12,439 nt of DNA from Ectocarpus siliculosus (GCA_000310025.1 FN649741.1:6241947-6254385), one strand, 5' to 3'. Positions 1 through 7,770 are shown, counted from the first letter of the stretch. The notes: generated from the letters alone by a model not told the origin. Translations and numbers: made by a program.

Positions 1-22
1 GGGGGGGGGGGGGGGGGGGGGG
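1..22. repeat. G22 homopolymer at window start
   Basis: Twenty-two consecutive G's open the window inside kinase intron 9. They could be a real C/G tract like others here or an assembly-edge artefact. Confidence 0.95.
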
Positions 23-179
23 CTTGTACCATGCAGCTGTTTGGAACGGTCTTGATTCAAGAGGCGGATGGGCAGAGCTGCCGGTGGTGATGTTGGTGAT
101 GTTGGTGTGTTGGCGGTGGTGCGACGAGTGCGACGAAACCAGCGCACGCTGCAACACAACACATACCCCGCTCATGACT

Positions 180-390
180 GCACTCGTTCGTCGCAAAACA
201 GCATCAACGCAACACAACAAAAGAGCGTCAAAAGATTATCAACGGAGCATAAAAACAACACAAAAAAGAGCGCGCCAAAAATATAACCGCCAATAGCATC
301 CAAATGAGCACCATCGAAAGAGCTCAAGAAGAGCATGAGCATCAACACAACACAAAAAAATGACCACCAAGATAGCACAAAAAAATAAAA
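180..390. repeat. Degenerate A-rich tandem repeat
   Basis: Recurring blocks of the type AGCATCAACACAACACAAAAAAGAGC, for example near 201-227, 245-272, 331-359 and 370-383. They lie in kinase intron 9. Spacing is irregular and the units have diverged. Confidence 0.6.
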
Positions 391-420
391 TAAAAGAATC
401 ACCAATAGAGTGGTACGCAC

Positions 421-494
421 CAGCCCCTCGCTGCCGATGGGCACGGCCTCCGCCTCCTCGTTTAGCGTTTTGTACGAGACCAGCCCCTCTCCGC
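421..494 (-). CDS. FGGY kinase exon 9 (last in window)
   Basis: Residues 321-345, ending LNEEAEAVPIGSEGL, where the family usually has a Pro-Gly-Ser-x-Gly-Leu turn. Acceptor CCTAG|GC completes a Gly codon; donor CTG|GTGCGT is phase 0. The reading frame fits, but the flanking intron is repetitive and a donor 4 nt further on (GTGC|GTACCA) is possible. Confidence 0.78.
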
Positions 495-3400
495 CTAGGC
501 TTGCCGTAGAAGGTTGACGGAAATAGGGAGATAAGTAGGAGCAAAGGCGATGGGCACGAGCACGGGGGGAGAGAGAGAAAGAGGGAGAGAGAGACAGGGG
601 AGGGGGGCGGTAGCGGAGGCAAAGGAAAGCGTTCGTCTCTTATGTGTGCGTGTGTGCAAAAGGAGATGCTCGAAATACGCGCCGAAACGCAACACACAGG
701 AATGTTGGCGAGTGGATTTTCGCGGCAGCCCTCCCGGCCAAAAGGCCACACACTGCTGTGCACAAATCCATCCGCTAGCTGCAGTGGATGCTTATCGTGT
801 GGAGACGGTCTTCAAGAACGGTCGCTTTGTTCCCCCCCCAACCTCTTGTCTCGTGGACGATTCCCTCCGTTGCCACAGTCTTGACCCCGAAACCCTACGG
901 CTCCGTTCACTTCTATCGCACCCCCGGCACAGCAAATGCAAAGACGACCGCCATTAATCCTTGTGAAACGCAGCCTAGGCGGGCGAAAAACCCGGCGTAT
1001 CGCTCCTGTTCCCGGCATCGTAAGGACGCGAGGTCAATGATCCAACGGTTACGGCATGCGTTTACCCCCCCCCCACCGCGTGCAGAGAGAGAAGAACAGA
1101 ATCTAAGGAAAGAAACCAAGGATAAGGAGGGTCTAGAAGTGTACGGAATGTTGAAAGAAGGAATAGGGTTCAAGGATTACCTACATGGACCAATGGATGC
1201 AGGGACAAAGCTTAAGGTCAAATTCAGGACCGGGGACATAGGCCTTCGCGAACGTCGACGAAGACATAGGACGGTAGACGACGAAGACGACAAGTTCAAA
1301 TGCGATTGCGGCTTCGAATGCGAAGACAGTGTTCATGTAGTCGCGGAATGTCCGTGGTACGAAAAGGAGAGGGAAGTGTACATGACTGAGCTGGGAAGAA
1401 TACAAGGGACGTACAGGGAGATGTTTGAGGCATGGAATAGAGAGGAGAGGACGGTAGCGGTACTGGGGAGTAGAAAGTGGTTTGAAAAAGCGGGAAGTGA
1501 CATCGGTAGGATAGACAGACTAGGAAAGAAATTTTTGAGCCACCTTTGGCAAAGTAGGAAGGAACGATTGACCATCGGTGATCGGTCCTGTGGGAACAAT
1601 GCTCCGTCCTCTCGAGGACGCGTGGTCAACGGTCTAACCGCTAAGGCATGCAAAGCATAAGAGTACGCCCCCCCCCCCCCACCGCGTGCAAAATAGGAAG
1701 GAACGATTGGCCATCGATGATCGGTCCTTCGGGAACAATGCTCCGTCCTCTCGAGGACCCGTGATCAATGGCCGTACAGTATCATGTAAGGCATGCTAAA
1801 CATAAGAGTACGCCCCCCCCCCACCCACCCCGTGCACGTTCAACGACCCTCCTCTGCAGCCCGACTCACCGCCGGAGACCAGGCGGCGGAACCACGCGAT
1901 CCCGCTACCGGTAGACGTCTGCCCCCCCTCCACCACCCCCAGCCCCGGGAGCACAGCGTCGGGGTAAGCGCCCCACATGCCCGGGCCGTGCAAGTGCCTG
2001 CGCCGCGCGGCAGCGGGGCCGTTTGCGACAGGGTGTGTGTGGTAAGGTGCGGGCGGAGGGTGTGTGTCTGTCGGAGGGTCGTGGTCTTCGAGGTGAATGA
2101 AGCAGATGGTATACTTCAAGCTGCAGAACAAAGGTGTAGTGTGTGTGTGTGCTTGTGTGTGTGTTGCGTGTGTTACATGCAATAGCACCGACCACGCTAG
2201 CCGGCTGACCAATGAATAAAAGGCGCCAGTCTTCCGGTCGGCAAGAAAATAAAAGTGGGCGGTGTGTGTGTGTGTACGTGGTGCTCGTCCCATTTATTCT
2301 AGCGTCAGTCTACACCCCTTTCGGCGTCGAACTCTGACGTACCACCAGGGGGGGCGACGGACGAGGAAATACAACACACATGAGCTTTTCTTTTTAGCAG
2401 CACAACATGTACATGAAGAAAAATGCCAATGCAGGAGGCTGGGGGGGCGTATCGTCAAAGTCACGGTTGCGCTGTTACAGCGCCAAAGCACCGACCACGA
2501 TCAAAACAAGAGTTGGGACGGCGGGAACACATCGCGCTCAGAAAGGCAATAACAAACGTTGCCTGGGATCTGGCAACAGCCGCTGCCTCGTGCAAAGAAA
2601 CCATCGAACCGAAATGCCGCTCGAACGAATCCTATCCGTTACAAGGACCCTTTCTTTTCCATCTCAAAAATAAAAAGCATAGTGCCTTCTGCCCCTCCCG
2701 GGCCTAAATAAAACAAAATCAACGCCGTCTTCCCCTCCAGGAGCGCCTACCTGTCGTGGGTGAGGCCCAGGTGTAGGTGGGACGAGCCCGTGAGCAATGC
2801 CATCTCTCCGCTGTTCACCACGCCCAAGCCGACTACCCGCGGCGATGGACCGACCAATCAAATCAATCGACGCCCCCGAAGGGGCAAGCGACAGGAAGGT
2901 GGGTCAAGGTTGTAGGACGAGAAAGACGGGGGCAGGCAGCATGAGCCTCGTCCATATATTGTGGCTGCATGGGCGGTGGTGTTGCAAGCGGGTTCTGGTA
3001 GACGACCAAACGTGAGCAATGAGCGATTGTAGCGGTGAGACCACGTGGCTTGTCGCGCGGGCTCACGAAAACAGCAAGCGGGCTCTTACATCAAGTATCC
3101 GGGTGGTGGCCATGTGTCCGTAAACAATCCCCACAACAGAAAGCAGCAGAAACAATGAACTTACCGTGTACCTACCTCCTTCAGCGACATAGGTCCGGCC
3201 TCATCATACCCTAGCTAGCACTGCACATTCATCCCCTACCGCAAAACCATCTCACCCATGCCTACGAACGCGTCAGCGCCTCCCTGGGCGACGGGGATAC
3301 CTTCCGGCAGCCCCAGGTGCTGCGCCGCCGCAGCGGAGATTCCGCCCACGACACTGCCAAGGGCAACCACTTCCTGCGGCCATTTCCCCTTGGGGTTTCG

Positions 3401-6400
3401 CAAAGACGATAGAGGGAGGTATCATACCCAGGGCATGCTGCGATAGGTCTCGGGCGCGGTAGCGTAGTAGCAATGCACCACTACAGTGATGCCCAAACGT
3501 GGAGACCGCTCCTAAAGTCGATCCATATGGTATTTCGTACAACATGCCGTGAGAGCTGGGCAGACAAGAAAAACACAGCATCTACGAAATCGGCAGTCTT
3601 CCTGAGTCACCGTGGATCAGGCGGGGCTCTTCAGCCGAGAGAGGCGAGATCGCAGGAGAGGTGCGTACTGCGAGCGAAGGCGATACGATACGATACGATA
3701 CGATACGACACGATACGATACGATACGCGTCACGACAAAGGATACCAATATATGTTCGACAATACGGCAGGACACCCGCCTCAAGAAGGCTCACGAGGCA
3801 CCTTACCCTCCTTCGAGCACCCCCCACCACCCAACCGAAAAAAAAAAGGGTCTGGTGTATGGCCAGAGCTCTGAGTTGGCCGGGGGAGCATCGGCAACGA
3901 ACCAAAGGTCCAATATATGAAACCCCCAGGGGTTACGCGGTGTGCTTCCGTCGATATGGCCGTAGATATGGCGCCAACCATGACGAATTTCCCTGAAAAC
4001 AAGGTTTCCAGTGTAACAATCAATTTTCTTCTTCATTTCTTCCAGTCACACCCGTTGTGCTGTGAACTTTCTGATCTTCTCTTCTCTTTCTCTTCGGTAG
4101 CTATTAAAGGTGAACCCATTCTGTACCTGTAGATCGGCGAGGTCGAGTTTCTCGAGAAGCGACACCGGCCATCCGTGGGTGGTGGAGTAGTGCCACCGAA
4201 TCGAGGCATTGTTGACCGAGGCCACCATGCGCCCGGTCAGACGAAAATTGATGAAGTCCTGGGAGATATCAAAAGGATAGGGAGAGCCGGGCGGGGGAGG
4301 GGGCGCGAACTCATGTAAATGCATGCCGTAGTCGGTAGACCATTGACCTCGCATCCTTTACGATGTCGGGACGGAGTCGAACGCCGGGTTTTCGCGCGCC
4401 CAGGCTACGTTTAGCAAGGATGGACCAGAAGCTGGCCACCATTCGTGCGTCTGGAAAGGAGCGCGCGGGGGTCACGTTGCTTCGCCTAATCTTGAGAGTG
4501 TCGGTCTCTCAGCATGCTCTGCACGTCTTCCGGGTTAATCGTTTCGTCTTTTGAAGCACTCGTCGTCCCCAAGTGCGAAGGACAGTCTTAAGGTTCCTCA
4601 GCCGGGGGAGGGGGGGGTCAGCGACAGGTGATGGGAAGCACTATCGAGACTAACCGACCGTGAACAGAACCTTGCAACATCTTTGTATAACTGCACCGAG
4701 GTGGTTTTCCACACCGCGAAAATGGGCGTTGGGGGTGGGGAATGACCAGCAAAACGAGAGGAGGCGTTGCTTGGTTGTCGAATGCCGTATTTTCACCATA
4801 TACGTAGAGGAGGGGAGCGGCTGGGTGAACGAACGGACGTAAATAAACATCGAAAGACAGGCGAAGGCGCATTCCGATGTTACCTGGTATTCGCAAACGT
4901 AATGCGCGCGCGCGAACAGCTCCGGCTCGTTTTTCTTGAGCCAGAGCGCCTGGCGAACAACAGAGAGGATACAGGGGGGGATTTAAGAAAGGGGCGATGG
5001 AGGAGGCGACGTTTGATATCGAGGGAGCCCAAGCCAGGGCAACGCAACTAGGCCGCCGTTGCGAACACTTGCTGCCGTTTTTTGTTTCTTCATCAAGAAA
5101 CTCCGTTGCACACAGCAGTTCCTCGAACGAAAGCCCCCCATTAACAAAAAACAACAAAGAAATTATTCCAGCAGCAGCAGCAGCAGCAGCAGCAGCTGTG
5201 GCGGTCCAAAAGAAAAATAATAGTGGTTACGGTTGGAAACACGTATTCGAATCATGAACCGGCTTGGTTTCCACGAACCAGCACCTCCTCCTCCCCTGAC
5301 ATCAATCCCAACCGGTAAGCAAAACCCTTTCTCTTCGTCCGACGTCAAAAAAAGAGTGAGAAAAACAAACCCCGGGGTCCCGAAGCAAGGCAGCTACTGT
5401 AGCTCACAAACCTTGGGGATCATCCACTCCGCAGACACGGGGCCCCTTCCCCCGGAGTTTACCCTCAAGGCGTCGTCTCCGGTCTCGGCCACCTGCTCCG
5501 CGCAGCCCGCGGATCGCATGTCCATCCACAGGAGGGAGGGTCGTAGGGGACGGCCCTGGTGTTTCGACGCACGAGGACGTGTTATTGGTACGCGTCAGTT
5601 GCCCCGGGTTGAGGTTGGTCAGGAGGGGTAAGCGGCAGCGGGCACGGCGATGACACGTTTTCTTTCATGCAGCGGTGTTGGCGGCGGAACACCTGCTGTA
5701 GTCTCGTTGGACTGTTTCTTGTTCTCAAGTGGAAGGTTGACGTGCAGGCGAAGTCAAAACGGTCTTTCGCTCTACAAGATGAAAAAAAAAAGACTCAAAC
5801 CACCAAAAGGAACCTTTGCCAATGATACCACGGGAAAGCATGTATCCCTCCCCCTCTCTCTCCCTCCCTCCTCCCCATGTCTCCTTGCCCCCCACATCTC
5901 GGCCTGTGCCGTCCTCCCCCCACCGCTCTCTCACATTGGCGTCGAGAGCCACGACGGAACAGCACGTTGTGTCCACCCCGATCGACACGATGTCCGCCGC
6001 CGACACCGCCGACTTGGACACGGCCTCCCTCACGGCCTCTCCTAGCCCCTTCCACCACGCGTCAGGATCCTTGTTATCAAATTTGGAGCGGGTGGGTGGA
6101 TGAAAGACATCGTCAGTACGTACAAACAATTGGGAGAGAGCCAGTACAGACCTAGACCTGTCCGAACGCCCCAACTACAGCAGTACAGGTCTACTGTAGG
6201 TCTCACACCCAGAGGGAATCTATGCATAGTGCCGTACCTGTCCACCGCACTGCTTCTGCCGGGAGAGTGTGCCGTGCGGTACGTTGCAAGCCGAGTTTGC
6301 GGGGCCCTACTAGATGGCGTAAGACTCTTTTGTTCGTCGACACCAAAGTCGGCGTGCTGGCATGGTACACGGCGAGGTTGGTGAGGACGAAACCGAGACG

Positions 6401-7770
6401 TACGGTTGCCAGGATCCCACACTCTCGGTTTGCATCGTGCCTCACGACGCGCTCGCCTCGGATACAAGCAGTACCGTGGGCAGGGAGGCACCACGTACAA
6501 CCCCCCCCCCTGGGCGTGAGACCTAGACCTGTACTACAGCAGTACTGCTGTAGGTGGGGGGTGCCTGTCTTCCTGTCGCCCAAGGGCGAAGCCGACGTCG
6601 TAGAGGGCCGAATGATATTCCGCTGTTGTTGTCGCAAGACATGACAAACAAGTCTAACACTTCCGAGACGACCGGACGTATTTGGGTAGGGCCTTGGGGA
6701 CACGCCGCAACCTTCCGTTACCATGACAGCAAACAAAAAAGCAGGAGGTTTGTACTACGGATGCTATCGGATTGGCGGTGTTGTTTTTGTTTATGCGTTG
6801 GGTGCTTCGTTTTTCTTGATGCTTGTGCGAGCGGGTGAAATGCAAGCAATGCCATTTCAGAGTAATTTTCAGGAGCATGACGCACGCGTCAATCTGTGAC
6901 CTCAAGCCTGCTAAATCTGTCTTTTCCTGTGATATTTACTAAACTCCGATATACGGTACGCGGAATAAACACACGGTTTTCCGCCGTCGTCACGCTTGGT
7001 ATGCAGCCTATAAGTCGCCGGCGGGGAATGCACTCGGTTCATGGGCTACGCCAGGGGATGCATACTGCAGTGTCTTTGTTCGGGTCTGGACAGCTACCGC
7101 CTGAGCGCCGTGGTCATGAGCGGACATAACTGAGTCGTGATTCCGTTCGTCTTATTAATAACAAGGATATCCGGCAGGTAGCTGTGGTTCACGGTTCGAA
7201 TTGTAGCTGATGGGCAGGGGCAGACATGAATGATACACTTTGAAGCACCCTCTCCACCCACCGGCGTGGTTTCGCCGTGAACGGTTGTATGACGCACAGG
7301 AGTTGCACGAAGGACAAATCTCCCGGCTAAGGTTGTGATTAAATAGTGATCAACACCAATGGAGCCACCCTCCAGCTTCAAGCGCTGTACTGTGTACATA
7401 CATACACGATGACACGGAGCCGCGCGGTCACACGAAAGATGCGCCGCGCCTTCCTTCGGTACCTGGTACTTTGCATCATGTTTTGTTTTCATGCCTGCAG
7501 CCCTTCATACTTCTACACCCCGACGTTGCCCAAGACCATGCGCCAACCGCCATGTTGCACTCGCTGCTGCAAGGCGGAACGTGGATGATTTTCAAATTGG
7601 AAACAAATTTTGGTGTTGAACATTCTCACTTGCTCCGCCCACCCCGGCTGCGGGTACTGCGTTGCATACGCGCAGCTGGAGAAGGCCAAGGCATTTCCAT
7701 CAAGGTCGAACACGCCAGCACGTATACCCTCCGTACCCCCATCTACTCCGACGACGTATGGAGGACCCAT
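421..7770 (-). CDS. FGGY-family carbohydrate kinase, 9 exons, C-terminus missing
   Basis: FGGY kinases phosphorylate sugars or polyols with ATP; the likely substrate class here is a pentulose or similar sugar, not determined. Exons (minus): 7770-7630, 6069-5935, 5555-5412, 4949-4884, 4258-4127, 3388-3256, 2832-2751, 1997-1870, 494-421. They join in frame to 345 residues. Visible motifs are the N-terminal phosphate-binding strand VGVDGGTEGIRAGVFD (residues 7-22), DTTCC (about 79-83), LLWMDMR (100-106), GGRGPVSAEWMIPK (127-140), DFINFRLTGR (163-172), GGADA (242-246, Asp245 fitting the FGGY catalytic base), LLTGSSHLHLGL (263-274) and GGQTSTGS (302-309). Family members are about 500-550 residues, so roughly 150-200 residues of the C-terminal ATP-binding domain lie beyond position 1. 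The start is the only Met just ahead of the first motif. The block pattern differs from my memory of the human FGGY/yeast YDR109C type and looks closer to bacterial pentulose-kinase-like members. The family call is firm; the substrate is not. Confidence 0.92.
957..1084 (+). mobile_element. SINE-like repeat, copy A
   Basis: It matches the reverse complement of 4290-4421 almost end to end: ATCCTTG, AAACG-AGCCT-GGCG, AACCCGGCGT, ATCGTAA-GGA-GCGAGGTCAATG and ACGGCATGC-TTTAC. Its tail (C10 then ACCGCGTGCA) is the same as the LINE tail at 1668-1690. It abuts the LINE remnant at 1085. The B-box position reads GTATCGCTC, which is degraded. Confidence 0.7.
1085..1660 (+). mobile_element. LINE-like retrotransposon ORF remnant (C-terminal end)
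   Basis: The 192-codon open frame ends at TAA (1658-1660) and looks like the extreme C-terminus of a non-LTR retrotransposon polyprotein, downstream of the reverse transcriptase. It shows KVKFRTGDIGLRERRRRHR, then CDCGFECEDSVHVVAECPWY with C-x-C...H-x4-C spacing as in the zinc-binding tail of LINEs, followed by a basic/aromatic region (GSRKWFEKA, FLSHLWQSRKER). No reverse transcriptase or endonuclease domain is present, so it is a 5'-truncated copy. The frame stays open upstream to 788, but that part is not LINE-like. It lies antisense in kinase intron 8. A host gene is less likely given the flanking tandem tails. Confidence 0.75.
1551..1690 (+). repeat. LINE 3' end, tandem copy 1
   Basis: The unit runs from AAAGTAGGAAGGAACGATTG through the ORF stop, then GAGTACG, thirteen C's and ACCGCGTGCA. 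It is directly followed by a second, diverged copy, with a period of about 139 nt at the left end. Confidence 0.85.
1691..1837 (+). repeat. LINE 3' end, tandem copy 2
   Basis: It repeats the 1551-1690 unit with substitutions (GGCCATCGATGATCGG for GACCATCGGTGATCGG) and a short insertion before AAGGCATGC. It keeps CATAAGAGTACG and a C11 tract, and ends CCCCGTGCA. The end is about 32 nt from the exon 8 donor. Confidence 0.85.
1870..1997 (-). CDS. FGGY kinase exon 8
   Basis: Residues 279-320 with split codons at both ends, reading HLHGPGMWGAYPDAVLPG, then VVEGGQTSTGSGIAWFRRL. Acceptor GGCGCAG|G completes Arg278; donor GGCG|GTGAGT is close to consensus. A LINE remnant ends about 32 nt into the next intron. 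Confidence 0.9.
1998..2750 (-). other. Kinase intron 7
   Basis: 753 nt with GT-rich tracts in the part nearest exon 8. I see no coding signal in the remainder. Confidence 0.85.
2133..2174 (+). repeat. GT-rich tract
   Basis: Interrupted (GT)n sequence in kinase intron 7. A shorter GT run lies near 2261-2276. Confidence 0.9.
2751..2832 (-). CDS. FGGY kinase exon 7
   Basis: Residues 251-278 (both end codons split), reading VGLGVVNSGEMALLTGSSHL then HLGLTHDR. Acceptor GGGTAG|TC completes the phase-1 Val codon; donor ACAG|GTAGGC leaves phase 2. It carries the TGSS loop that opens the C-terminal FGGY domain. Confidence 0.88.
2833..3255 (-). other. Kinase intron 6
   Basis: 423 nt, GTGAGA donor and GGGTAG acceptor. 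Nothing recognisable inside. Confidence 0.85.
3256..3388 (-). CDS. FGGY kinase exon 6, catalytic Asp region
   Basis: Residues 207-250 plus the first base of codon 251. It reads GKWPQEVV, then GLPEGIPVAQGGADAFVGM. Asp245 in GGADA fits the FGGY catalytic base. Acceptor CCCCAAG|GGG, donor ATGG|GTGAGA (phase 1). Confidence 0.9.
3389..4126 (-). other. Kinase intron 5
   Basis: 738 nt with the (CGATA)9 microsatellite; otherwise nothing recognised. Confidence 0.85.
3681..3725 (+). repeat. (CGATA)9 microsatellite
   Basis: Nine pentanucleotide units in kinase intron 5, with one variant unit (CGACA at 3706-3710). Confidence 0.97.
4127..4258 (-). CDS. FGGY kinase exon 5
   Basis: Residues 163-206, including DFINFRLTGRMVASVNNAS and GWPVSLLEKLDLADLQ. 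Acceptor TCTCCCAG|GAC, donor CAG|GTACAG, phase 0 at both ends. The pyrimidine tract before the acceptor adjoins the tail of a SINE-like repeat. Confidence 0.92.
4259..4883 (-). other. Kinase intron 4
   Basis: 625 nt with SINE-like copy B at its 3' end, beginning about 30 nt from the acceptor of exon 5. Confidence 0.85.
4290..4421 (-). mobile_element. SINE-like repeat, copy B
   Basis: Second copy of the 957-1084 repeat, opposite in the window and on the kinase's sense strand. On the minus strand it holds GTTCGACTC, which fits the Pol III B-box pattern GWTCRANNC. A possible but poor A box (TGGCCAG) lies near 4437. Its C-rich 3' end (CGCGCCCCCTCCCCCG) leads into the pyrimidine tract of the exon 5 acceptor. 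Confidence 0.68.
4884..4949 (-). CDS. FGGY kinase exon 4 (22 codons)
   Basis: Residues 141-162, starting ALWLKKNEPELF and ending CEYQ. Acceptor TCGCCAG|GCG, donor CAG|GTAACA, phase 0 at both ends. It is easy to miss at 66 nt, but it supplies the segment needed between WMIPK and DFINF. Confidence 0.88.
4950..5411 (-). other. Kinase intron 3
   Basis: 462 nt with the (CAG)9 run; otherwise nothing recognised. Confidence 0.85.
5169..5195 (+). repeat. (CAG)9 microsatellite
   Basis: Nine perfect CAG units in kinase intron 3, reading CTG on the kinase's sense strand. It is not in any supported exon. Confidence 0.97.
5412..5555 (-). CDS. FGGY kinase exon 3
   Basis: Residues 93-140, starting GRPLRPSLLWMDMR and ending GPVSAEWMIPK. 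Acceptor CACCAG|GGC, donor AAG|GTTTGT, phase 0 at both ends. The join to ALWLKK in exon 4 matches the family pattern. Confidence 0.9.
5556..5934 (-). other. Kinase intron 2
   Basis: 379 nt. Near its donor is a long purine-rich stretch on the sense strand (plus strand CT-rich, about 5845-5930). Confidence 0.85.
5935..6069 (-). CDS. FGGY kinase exon 2
   Basis: Residues 48-92, starting DPDAWWKGLGEAV directly after WAEQ of exon 1, as expected in the family. Acceptor AACAAG|GATCC, donor AAT|GTGAGA, both phase 0. It carries VDTTCCSVVALD. The acceptor has a weak pyrimidine tract. Confidence 0.9.
6165..6563. mobile_element. Foldback (MITE-like) element in kinase intron 1
   Basis: The left arm (CCCCAACTACAGCAGTAC, GGTCTCACACCCAG, CACTGCTT, TTGCAAGCCGAG, CACCAAAGTCGGCGTG) pairs in order with the reverse complement of the right arm (CCCCACCTACAGCAGTAC, GGTCTCACGCCCAG, TACTGCTT, ATGCAAACCGAG, CACCAACCTCGCCGTG). 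The arms meet around 6362 with an apical loop of about 11 nt. Small gaps separate the matched blocks. No transposase or target-site duplication was recognised, and the boundaries are approximate. Confidence 0.8.
6534..6553. repeat. Perfect 20-bp palindrome
   Basis: CTACAGCAGTACTGCTGTAG is perfectly self-complementary. It lies in the outer right arm of the foldback; the left arm has only its first half. Confidence 0.95.
7630..7770 (-). CDS. FGGY kinase exon 1
   Basis: Residues 1-47, from ATG at 7770-7768 to the donor CAA|GTGAGA. It holds the glycine-rich VDGGTEGIRAGVFDLDG motif and ends PQPGWAEQ. The intron that follows is phase 0. Confidence 0.9.

Larger units (their letters stand above)
1..420 (-). 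other. Kinase intron 9 (5' part)
   Basis: It holds the degenerate A-rich tandem repeat and the G22 run. I could not find the expected next exon (family motif around D-H-F-Q-G-N-R-T-P) in any frame, so it lies beyond the window. Confidence 0.7.
495..1869 (-). other. Kinase intron 8 with LINE and SINE-like insertions
   Basis: At 1375 nt it contains a purine-rich stretch (about 560-625), SINE-like copy A, the LINE remnant and two tandem LINE tails. Without 957-1837 it would be about 490 nt, similar to its neighbours. Confidence 0.82.
6070..7629 (-). other. Kinase intron 1
   Basis: At 1560 nt it is the longest intron. It holds the foldback element (6165-6563). The remaining kilobase shows no coding signal I trust, including a 132-codon minus-strand open frame at 7094-7492 with no recognised motif. 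Confidence 0.82.

Noticed and set aside
1-22. Telomere or GC-rich terminal structure
   Set aside because: A pure G run has no telomeric unit; an intronic homopolymer or assembly edge is simpler.
550-957. 135-codon plus-strand open frame
   Set aside because: It begins in a purine-rich low-complexity tract and has no recognisable content.
788-1084. Upstream extension of the LINE open frame
   Set aside because: The frame stays open, but the sequence is not LINE-like and 957-1084 belongs to the SINE-like repeat, so the extension is chance.
957-1837. CRISPR-like array of repeated units
   Set aside because: The repeats are diverged retroelement 3' ends without regular spacers, in a eukaryotic intron.
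4360-4421. A functional tRNA gene
   Set aside because: Only a B-box-like T-arm is visible; there is no acceptor stem, anticodon arm or good A box, so it is at most tRNA-derived.
4618-5157. 179-codon minus-strand open frame overlapping kinase exon 4
   Set aside because: It is in a different frame from the exon, and only the 66-nt exon matches the kinase family.
7094-7492. 132-codon minus-strand open frame in kinase intron 1
   Set aside because: Exons 1 and 2 of the kinase join perfectly without it and it shows no family motif.
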